Positions 56,847-64,000 of a stretch of 64,000 nucleotides of DNA are shown here, in pieces (the stretch's first letter is position 1; every line of letters starts with the position of its first letter). The notes under the pieces are model-generated. The model saw nothing but the letters and a program-made list of their open reading frames with translations. It was not told the origin of the DNA and made no database searches. The stretch spans positions 1 to 64,000 of the forward strand of contig CALCKX010000083.1 in NCBI GenBank assembly GCA_937966115.1, written 5' to 3'. Made by a program: the position numbers and the translations under genes. Origin of the DNA: an uncultured Chloracidobacterium sp. (GTDB lineage: Bacteria > Acidobacteriota > Blastocatellia > Chloracidobacteriales > Chloracidobacteriaceae).

Positions 56847-59020
56847 GCGAGAAGCCGGTCTCAGCGCAGGCAGCCGATGAGCCGATGTTTCACGGCCGCC
56901 TGCACTACAAGATTCTGCTTGCGACGCTCCTGTGCGCCGCGCCGTTCATTTTCGGCGTGGACTACTTGTTCTATCGCAACCTGCGCCGCGACAAGATTGC
57001 CGAGCAAGGTCGCCAGTTACAGCACATTGCCGCCACCACCGCCACGTTGCTCGACGCGGGCGAGCTAGCGCCGGACGCGGAAGGGTTGCTACTGGACAGG
57101 CGCGCGCTAGTCGCCTTGACGGCGCGCCTGTCCGCAGTGCAGCGCGTCAACGAGCTTGACCAGCCCATCGGGCTGTTTTATTGGCGGGAGGGGAAGTTTT
57201 CGCCAATCGAAGGCCCGGCCGACGCGCCGCCGGCGCGCGATTTGCGTCCGGAGGCGCGGCAGGCGGTCGAGCGTCAGGAAGCGCTGTCCACGGATATCTA
57301 CGCCGACCAAGACGGCGCCTGGATTTCAGCCTACGCCCCGTTTCGCCGCGCGCCGGGCGCGCCTGTGGCGGGCGTCGTGGCAGTCAGCGCCCGCGCCGAT
57401 CGCATGAACCTGCTCATCATTGATCACTTCAAGCTGTTGTTTCTCGAAGTGACGCTGACCGGGCTGTTCATCATCATCTTTTTTTCGCTGATCCTGCGTT
57501 ACTTTGTCACGCAGCCGCTGATGAAGCTGCTGGAGGGCGTGCGCGCCATGACCCAGCGCGATTACGCCTATCCGATTCCGACTGCGGCCAATGACGAGCT
57601 GGGGGCGCTGGCGCGCGCTTTCGTGCAGATGCGCGAGACGCTTCAGCATTATGTCGCCGAGCTGGAATCATTCGCTCAAACGCTTGAGGAAAAAGTCGAG
57701 GAGCGCTCGATAGATTTGATGAGCGCCAACCAGGAGTTGCTGCTGGCCAACTCCGAGCTATACGAGAACCAGCGCCAGTTGCGCAAAATCAACGAAGACC
57801 TGCGCCGCGCCAACCTGGCCGTCATGGAGACCAACCGGCTCAAGTCGGAGTTCGTCGCCAATATGTCGCACGAATTGCGGACGCCGCTCAACGCCATCAT
57901 TGGCTACGCCTCGCTGCTCCAGCGCGGGCGCTACGGCCCGCTGGCCGAAGCGCAACTGCGGGCGCTGACGCGCATTGCCGAAAACTCGGCCAACTTGCTC
58001 GAGCTGATCAACACGTTTCTCGATTTCTCCAAGATCGCGGCCGGCAAGATGGAAGTCAACGCGAGTGAAATTGACCTGGCGCGGTTTCTGTCCGAGACCA
58101 TTGCGCCGCTCGACGCCCTTGCCCGCGCCAAAGGCTTGACGCTCAGTCTGGAAACGCCGCCGCGGATGCCTCCCGTGACGACCGACCCATCCCGCCTGCG
58201 ACAAGCCGTGACGAACTTGGTGTCGAACGCGCTCAAGTTTACCGAGCAGGGCCGCGTGACGGTCGCGCTCCGGCTGGAGGCCGACGCGGAAATGTTCGTC
58301 ATCGAAGTGCGCGACACCGGCATTGGCATCGCTGAAAAGGACCTCCCGCACATCTTCGAGGAGTTTCGGCAGGTAGATGGCTCGGCGACGCGCAAGTACG
58401 GCGGCACTGGGCTGGGACTGGCCATCGCCAAGCGAAACATCCTGCTGCTGGATGGCGTGATTGAGGCCGAGAGCGAAGTCGGCAAGGGGTCGGTGTTTCG
58501 CGCGCGGCTGCCGCTGCGCCTGCGCGAGCCTGAGATGATGGAGGCGAGCGAGAAGCCGGTCGTCCTTCCGCGCCCATCGCCGGACAACCGCATCGTCCTA
58601 TGCATTGACGATGAGCCAGACCTCGCCCAGCAGCTCAAAGCCCTGCTGGATTTAACCAACTACACGGTCATCAGCGCCCGCAACGTCACCGAGGGGCTGG
58701 AACTCACGACGGTGCTGCGCCCGCGCGTCGTCGTTCTCGATCTCATTCTGCCCGGCGTCAGCGGGCTGGCGTATCTCGAGCGATTGGCCGAGGACCCCCA
58801 GCTCAAAAGCATTCCGGTGATTGTGGTGAGCCAAGCCGACCGGCGCATGGCCCAGGCGGCCTTCGAGTTCTCGATGGTGATTGGCTACCACCCCAAGCCG
58901 CTTGACCGAGCTTGGCTGCTCGGCAACCTTCAGAAAATCGAGCAAGACTCGCTGAGCCGCCAACGAGGCGGCGCCGACCGTCAATCAGCCGCTCCCCAGC
59001 CGGAAACCTTGTTGTCATGA
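56843..59020 (+). CDS. Hybrid sensor histidine kinase/response regulator
   Basis: Two TMs, HAMP, H-box [17 protein letters not shown]-box [12 protein letters not shown]-terminal REC with [21 protein letters not shown] overlaps both neighbours. Confidence 0.93.
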   Translation: MSEKPVSAQAADEPMFHGRLHYKILLATLLCAAPFIFGVDYLFYRNLRRDKIAEQGRQLQHIAATTATLLDAGELAPDAEGLLLDRRALVALTARLSAVQRVNELDQPIGLFYWREGKFSPIEGPADAPPARDLRPEARQAVERQEALSTDIYADQDGAWISAYAPFRRAPGAPVAGVVAVSARADRMNLLIIDHFKLLFLEVTLTGLFIIIFFSLILRYFVTQPLMKLLEGVRAMTQRDYAYPIPTAANDELGALARAFVQMRETLQHYVAELESFAQTLEEKVEERSIDLMSANQELLLANSELYENQRQLRKINEDLRRANLAVMETNRLKSEFVANMSHELRTPLNAIIGYASLLQRGRYGPLAEAQLRALTRIAENSANLLELINTFLDFSKIAAGKMEVNASEIDLARFLSETIAPLDALARAKGLTLSLETPPRMPPVTTDPSRLRQAVTNLVSNALKFTEQGRVTVALRLEADAEMFVIEVRDTGIGIAEKDLPHIFEEFRQVDGSATRKYGGTGLGLAIAKRNILLLDGVIEAESEVGKGSVFRARLPLRLREPEMMEASEKPVVLPRPSPDNRIVLCIDDEPDLAQQLKALLDLTNYTVISARNVTEGLELTTVLRPRVVVLDLILPGVSGLAYLERLAEDPQLKSIPVIVVSQADRRMAQAAFEFSMVIGYHPKPLDRAWLLGNLQKIEQDSLSRQRGGADRQSAAPQPETLLS

Positions 59021-59409
59021 CCAAGGTGCTGATTGCCGAAGACAATGCCGACAGCCGCGAGATTCTGTCGCTTGAGCTGGAAGCCGAAGGCTACGCGGTA
59101 CGCGCCGTCAGCGATGGCCTGAGCGCCGTCGAGGCGGCGGCCGACTTCCGCCCCGATGTCATTGTCATGGACATCTCGCTGCCGACCCTTGACGGGCTCG
59201 AAGCCACGCGGCGCATCAAGGCGCAGCCGGGCTTTGCCAACACGCCGGTGATCGCGCTCACCGCGCATGCCATGACCGAAGACGAGGCTCGTTTCCGGGC
59301 GGCCGGATGCGACTACTATCTGGCCAAGCCGGCCAGCCCGGAGGCGGTTTTGAAGGTCATCAGCCGCTTCCTGCCGCCGTCCGCCCCTGACTTGCCGCCC
59401 GGCGCGTGA
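59017..59409 (+). CDS. Single-domain response regulator
   Basis: [26 protein letters not shown]...DVIVMDISLPTLDGLEATRRI...GCDYYLAKPA. Confidence 0.93.
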   Translation: MTKVLIAEDNADSREILSLELEAEGYAVRAVSDGLSAVEAAADFRPDVIVMDISLPTLDGLEATRRIKAQPGFANTPVIALTAHAMTEDEARFRAAGCDYYLAKPASPEAVLKVISRFLPPSAPDLPPGA

Positions 59410-59465
59410 CGCGCCCGCGTCCGAGCGGTGGACAATGCGCTTCAAATGGTGGAAAGTGTAGGGCG

Positions 59466-59488
59466 GCCAGTCGCTAGGCGCGACTGGC
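59466..59488. terminator. Hairpin between the two response regulator genes
   Basis: GCCAGTCGC-TAGGC-GCGACTGGC, perfect 9-bp stem. Confidence 0.5.
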
Positions 59489-59516
59489 GCACCTTGCCAG
59501 TCCCCGCTTGCCTCTC

Positions 59517-59963
59517 ATGGGACGCTCTCCCTCCGCCAAGCCGCGCATTCTGGTCATAGACGACAACCAGGACGTACTCGATCTCCTCCGCGATGAACTC
59601 TCCGCTGAAGGCTACGATGTGGAGACCGCCGCGGACGGGCTGGCCGGGCTGCGCTCGCTCAAGCGAGCGAAGCCTGACTTGGTCATCATTGACATCATGA
59701 TGCCCCACATCAGCGGGCCGGCGGTGATGACCCTGATCGGCGAGAAGGAACACTACCGGGAGCTGCGCGATGTTCCGATGCTGATCATCTCGGCCCAGTC
59801 AAACATCGAGTATGTCCGCGAGGAAGGTCTGGCCTTGACCGAGTGGGACTACCTGGCCAAGCCCATTGATTTTGACCGCCTGCATTACTTGATTCAGCGC
59901 AAGTTGGCGCGCGCCGCCCCGGCGCCGCCCCAAGCCGATGTCTCCCCTTTGAAGCCGGCCTAG
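59517..59963 (+). CDS. Single-domain response regulator; ORF opens at 59508, ATG 59517 preferred
   Basis: PRILVIDDNQDVLDLLRDELSAEGYDVETAADG...LVIIDIMMPHISGPAVM...WDYLAKPIDF. Confidence 0.92.
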   Translation: MGRSPSAKPRILVIDDNQDVLDLLRDELSAEGYDVETAADGLAGLRSLKRAKPDLVIIDIMMPHISGPAVMTLIGEKEHYRELRDVPMLIISAQSNIEYVREEGLALTEWDYLAKPIDFDRLHYLIQRKLARAAPAPPQADVSPLKPA

Positions 59964-60115
59964 GCTGCGCCCGCAGGCGGGTTCACAGGCTGGCGTAATT
60001 TAGGCCGCGGCCCTGGGCCGGAGACGCGCGCGGTTAGCCAAGCCGCCGTGGCGCGCAGCCGGCGAAAAGGCGGCAAAGCGCTCGGCAGAAATGTGCGTTC
60101 GCGCACCAAAGGCCA

Positions 60116-60143
60116 TTGCAATCGCTGGGGCGCGGCCTATAAT
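60116..60143 (+). promoter_or_regulatory. Candidate promoter of the sdh operon (TTGCAA-N16-TATAAT) with ~170-nt leader
   Basis: -35 at 60116-60121, -10 at 60138-60143, upstream of sdhC ATG 60321. Confidence 0.6.
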
Positions 60144-60320
60144 CACGTCGGTTTTCCTCCGCCGGCGGACAGCATTTTGGCTAGGAAAGCGCCTGCTCTC
60201 GACGATGCGCCGCCGAGACTCGTCACCGTCTGAACCCTCCCAGGCCATCCTCCTTGCTCCTTGTGCGTTTGTGACGCGGGGTCCGCTTGGGAAGCGCGCT
60301 ACCCGGTTTGCTGAGGTTTC

Positions 60321-60968
60321 ATGAGCATCGCCCTGAGTAACCATTTCCTTGCCCGTCGGCTGCACTCGCTGAGCGGCGTCGTCCCGATCGGGGCTTTTCT
60401 GCTGGAGCATCTTTACACCAACTTCCACGCCGTGAACGGCCCGTCCGCCTTCAACGAGGCGGTCAAGGGCATTCAGGAGCTGCTGCCCGGCGCGCTGCTG
60501 CCGCTGGCTGAGTTGTTGCTGATCGGGCTGCCGATTGCCTTTCACGCCATTTACGGTCTCTATATCGCGTACACGTCAAAGAACAACGCCCTGAGCTACA
60601 GCTATGCGCGCAACTGGAACTATCTTCTCCAGCGCGTCACCGGCGTCATCCTGCTGCTTTTCATCACGGCGCACGTCCTGACGCTGCGCTTTGGCGTCGG
60701 CGGGATGGGGCTTGCCGTCGCTCACCACCCCGACCAAGCGTTTACCATCGTGCAGTATTGGCTGGCGCAGCCGATCTTCCTGGCGTTTTACGTGCTGGGC
60801 ATTTTCTCGGCGGCCTTCCACCTCGCCAACGGGTTGTGGACGTTCGCCATCGTCTGGGGCATTACGGTCAGCGCTCGGTCGCAGCAGGCGTTTTCCTACG
60901 CCTGCGCCGTCTTTGGCGCGGGGGTGTTCGCCGTTGGCGTGAGAGCCGCCTTCGCTTTCGTTCCATAG
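60321..60968 (+). CDS. sdhC: Succinate dehydrogenase cytochrome b558 subunit
   Basis: NHFLARRLHSLSGVVPIGAFLLEHLYTNFHA...NYLLQRVTGVILLLFITAHVLTLRFG...FSAAFHLANGLWTFAIVWGITVS. Confidence 0.93.
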   Translation: MSIALSNHFLARRLHSLSGVVPIGAFLLEHLYTNFHAVNGPSAFNEAVKGIQELLPGALLPLAELLLIGLPIAFHAIYGLYIAYTSKNNALSYSYARNWNYLLQRVTGVILLLFITAHVLTLRFGVGGMGLAVAHHPDQAFTIVQYWLAQPIFLAFYVLGIFSAAFHLANGLWTFAIVWGITVSARSQQAFSYACAVFGAGVFAVGVRAAFAFVP

Positions 60969-61002
60969 GATTTTCCGCTTCCGCGAGTCAGAAGTATCAT
61001 TC

Positions 61003-62781
61003 ATGAGCAACAAACCAAGCATCATTGTCGTTGGCGGCGGGCTGGCTGGATTGATGACCACCATCAAGGCCTGCGAGCTTGGCCATGTCGTCGATCTGTT
61101 TTCACTCGTTCCCGTCAAGCGGTCGCATTCGGTCTGCGCGCAGGGCGGCATCAATGGCGCCGTCAACACCAAAGGCGAAGGCGACTCGACCTATGAGCAT
61201 TTCGATGACACGGTCTATGGCGGCGACTTCCTCGCCGAGCAGCCGCCGGTCAAGGCCATGTGCGATATGGCCCCGGACATCATCTACATGTTCGACCGCA
61301 TGGGCGTTCCCTTTTCACGCACGGCCGAAGGTCTGATTGACTTCCGCCGATTCGGCGGCACGAAGCACCACCGCACGGCCTTTGCCGGCGCGACCACAGG
61401 CCAGCAGCTCCTCTACGCGCTTGACGAGCAAGTTCGTCGCTACGAGGCCGAGGGGAAGGTGCGCAAGTATGAAGGCTGGGAGTTCCTGTCCGGCGTGATG
61501 GACAATGGCCGCTGCTACGGCATTACGGCGATGAACCTGCAATCGCTGGAGGTCAGGGCCTTCGCCGGCGCGGCCGTGGTCATGGCCACTGGCGGCATCG
61601 GGGCGATTTTCGGCAAGTCCACCAACTCGGTCATTTGCACCGGCAGCTCGCAGGGGGCGCTCTATCGCCAGGGCGTCAAGTATGCCAACGGGGAGTTCAT
61701 TCAAGTGCATCCCACGGCCATCCCGGGCGAGGACAAGCTTCGGCTGATGTCGGAAAGCGCGCGCGGCGAAGGCGGTCGCGTCTGGGTGCCACGCTCGCCC
61801 AAGGATCAGCGCGCGCCGAAGGATATTCCGCCCTCGGAGCGGTGGTACTTCCTTGAGGAAAAGTATCCCGAATACGGCAATCTCGTCCCGCGCGACATCG
61901 CTACCCGCGAAATCTTCCAGGTCTGCCTCGATGGCTATGGCGTTGGCGGCAAGTTCCAAGTCTATCTGGATTTAACGCACATCCCCCGCGAGCAGCTCGA
62001 CCGCAAGCTGGGCGGCATTCTTGAAATTTACGAGATGTTCGTGGGCGACGACCCGCGCGAGACGCCCATGCGCGTCTTCCCCGGCATGCACTACACCATG
62101 GGCGGGCTGTGGGTGGACTACGAGCAGCAAACCAATATCACCGGCCTCTATGCCGTCGGCGAGTGCGATTACTCGATTCACGGGGCGAACCGACTGGGCG
62201 CGAACAGTCTGCTGTCGTGCGTCTATGCGGGCATCGTCGCCGGGCCGGCCGCGGTCAACTTCGCCAAGAACAACTCGGTCAAGGACCTCCATGACCCCAT
62301 CTTCGAGCGCGAGCGGGCGCGCCAGGCCGCGCTCAACGAAGCGCTTAAAAACAAGCGCGGCGCGGAAAGCCCGCGCATTTTGCACGAGGAGCTGGGGCGC
62401 GTCATGACGGAGAACGTGACGGTCATTCGGTACAATGACCGTCTCCGCCAGACCGACGAGAAAATCCAGGAGCTGCTTGAGCGTTACGAGCGCATCAACC
62501 TGAACGAGCAAAACTACTGGGCGACGCAAGCCATCCCGCATGCGCGCCAGTTGGAAAACATGCTTCATCTGGCGCGCGTCATCACGCTGGGCGCCCTCAA
62601 TCGGGATGAATCGCGGGGCGCGCACTATAAGCCGGATTTCCCGGAGCGCGATGACGAGCGGTTTCTCAAAACTACAATGGCGACCTGGACGCCGGAAGGC
62701 CCGCAGTTGACCTACGAGGATGTCAACGTCAGCCTCATCAAGCCGCGCAAGCGGGATTACTCGAAGAAGAAAGCCGCCTAG
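61003..62781 (+). CDS. sdhA: Succinate dehydrogenase/fumarate reductase flavoprotein subunit
   Basis: IIVVGGGLAGLMTTIKA...SVCAQGGINGAVNTKGEGDSTYEHFDDTVYGGDFLAEQPPVKAMCDMAPDII...HYTMGGLWVDYEQQTNITGLYAVGECDYSIHGANRLGANSLLSCVYAG. Confidence 0.96.
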   Translation: MSNKPSIIVVGGGLAGLMTTIKACELGHVVDLFSLVPVKRSHSVCAQGGINGAVNTKGEGDSTYEHFDDTVYGGDFLAEQPPVKAMCDMAPDIIYMFDRMGVPFSRTAEGLIDFRRFGGTKHHRTAFAGATTGQQLLYALDEQVRRYEAEGKVRKYEGWEFLSGVMDNGRCYGITAMNLQSLEVRAFAGAAVVMATGGIGAIFGKSTNSVICTGSSQGALYRQGVKYANGEFIQVHPTAIPGEDKLRLMSESARGEGGRVWVPRSPKDQRAPKDIPPSERWYFLEEKYPEYGNLVPRDIATREIFQVCLDGYGVGGKFQVYLDLTHIPREQLDRKLGGILEIYEMFVGDDPRETPMRVFPGMHYTMGGLWVDYEQQTNITGLYAVGECDYSIHGANRLGANSLLSCVYAGIVAGPAAVNFAKNNSVKDLHDPIFERERARQAALNEALKNKRGAESPRILHEELGRVMTENVTVIRYNDRLRQTDEKIQELLERYERINLNEQNYWATQAIPHARQLENMLHLARVITLGALNRDESRGAHYKPDFPERDDERFLKTTMATWTPEGPQLTYEDVNVSLIKPRKRDYSKKKAA

Positions 62782-62798
62782 GGTCGGCGCCGGACAAC

Positions 62799-63497
62799 AT
62801 GCTTTTGCCACGTATCGCCATAGGCTGCCTTCTCGTCGCGGGACTGGCCATCGCGGGGGGGCCGCCCCCAATGGTCAGGGCCGCCGCCGGCTTGCCTGGC
62901 AGGCAGGGGCGCGGGCAGCCAATCGCCGTCGCCTCTGTCGAGCGCATTCCGCCGGGGATGCAGAGCCTGCTCAAGGGCAAGCTCAAGCAGGGCTTCCGCT
63001 GGAGCGACCTCAATGGCGACAACTGGCTGATGCTGACGGAGACCGGCGAATTCGCGCCGCCCGCTCGGAGACGAAAGTCGGAAGGGACGGACGATCTGCG
63101 TCAGGCGGAGCTTTACGCCTATCGCTTTGTCAGTGTCGGCGGCGCTTTTTCGCAGGCCTGGCGAGTGACCGACTTCGTGCGCGACTGCCCAGTGGACATC
63201 ACGGCGGAGTTCATTCCCGCCGCCACCGAGGTGACTGATCTGGACGGCGATGGCTTTGCCGAGGCTTGGGTGATGTATCGGATCGCTTGTCGCGGCGATG
63301 TCAGTCCGGCGACCGTCAAAATCATCATGTACGAGAACAATCAAAAGCACGCGCTGCGCGGCAACGCCCGCGTCGCGCTGCCGGACTTCGCCGAAGGCGG
63401 CGACTATCAGCCGGATGCCGCGCTGCGCGCCAACCGAGCGTTTCTTCAGCATGCCGAGCGCAAGTGGAGGCGGTTTTGCCAGGAAACGTTCCAGTGA
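62799..63497 (+). CDS. Secreted hypothetical protein located between sdhA and sdhB (resembles the M949_RS01915-type family)
   Basis: 232 aa, signal peptide; EVTDLDGDGFAEAWVMYRIACRGDVSPATVKIIMYENNQKHALRG. Confidence 0.7.
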   Translation: MLLPRIAIGCLLVAGLAIAGGPPPMVRAAAGLPGRQGRGQPIAVASVERIPPGMQSLLKGKLKQGFRWSDLNGDNWLMLTETGEFAPPARRRKSEGTDDLRQAELYAYRFVSVGGAFSQAWRVTDFVRDCPVDITAEFIPAATEVTDLDGDGFAEAWVMYRIACRGDVSPATVKIIMYENNQKHALRGNARVALPDFAEGGDYQPDAALRANRAFLQHAERKWRRFCQETFQ

Positions 63498-63574
63498 GCT
63501 GAGCTTGCGCGCCCGGCCATCGCTCAAGCGTCAAGATATAGCCCGATGTCGCCCCCCCGAATGGAGATAGCTCA

Positions 63575-64000
63575 ATGACCCGTGAAAAAATCGTCCTCAA
63601 AATCAAGCGCAAAGACGCGCCGGACCAGCCAGCGCGGTGGGAGGAGTTCGCGATTCCGTACCGCCCGAACATGAACATCATCAGTTGTCTGATGGAAGTG
63701 CAAAAAGCGCCCGTCACCGCATCCGGGCAGGCGACGACGCCGGTGGTGTGGGAGTGCTGCTGTCTGGAGCATGTCTGCGGCGCTTGCTCGATGCTCATCA
63801 ATGGCAAGGCCCGTCAGTCGTGCAGCACGCTCGTGGACAAGCTCGAGGATGGCCCCATCGTGCTTGAGCCGCTGACCAAGTTTCCAGTCATCCGCGACCT
63901 GCAGGTTGACCGCTCGCGCTTGTTCAATGACCTCAAAAAGGTCAAGGCCTGGATCCCAGTGGATGGCACCTATGCCATGGGGCCGGGGCCGCGGCTTGAC
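63575..64000 (+). CDS. sdhB: Succinate dehydrogenase iron-sulfur subunit, truncated by the window end
   Basis: Open frame to window end: MTREKIVLKIKRKDAPDQPARWEEFAIPYRPNMNIISCLMEVQKA...CCLEHVCGACSMLINGKARQSCSTLVDKL. Confidence 0.93.
   Translation, partial: MTREKIVLKIKRKDAPDQPARWEEFAIPYRPNMNIISCLMEVQKAPVTASGQATTPVVWECCCLEHVCGACSMLINGKARQSCSTLVDKLEDGPIVLEPLTKFPVIRDLQVDRSRLFNDLKKVKAWIPVDGTYAMGPGPRLD

Overview
GC-rich 64 kb bacterial chromosomal window, densely packed with mostly housekeeping genes. No rRNA, tRNA, CRISPR array, transposase or prophage was recognised. The lineage looks like a phototrophic Acidobacteriota related to Chloracidobacterium. This is inferred from a CsmA-like chlorosome protein encoded in a minus-strand cluster with a (bacterio)chlorophyll-synthase-type UbiA prenyltransferase and an ArsA-like ATPase, together with GWxTD and Acidobacteria-type VWA proteins. 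Other recognisable blocks are: carB 3' end; mlaE-mlaF-mlaD; pgsA-purC; rlmH; a SufR-like regulator; hmgA; a bacterial Suppressor-of-fused protein; murI; meaB; tsaD; a fused lptF-lptG; a FadF/EMO-like Fe-S oxidoreductase; ispH; dacB and mpl; gpsA; a heat-shock block (clpB, hsp20, grpE, atypical Clp ATPase); an argD-like gene; rpmF-plsX; bcp; serS; a hybrid histidine kinase plus two receivers; and sdhC-sdhA-(extra gene)-sdhB. The observations most worth follow-up are: (1) the csmA cluster and its uncharacterised PH-like partner; (2) a perfect 28-bp palindrome upstream of the FadF-like gene whose half-sites equal the Bacillus FadR box; (3) a Clp unfoldase with both pore-loop tyrosines replaced; (4) a very stable hairpin between hsp20 and grpE; (5) the LptF-LptG fusion. 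All family calls come from reading sequence motifs; no database search was run.
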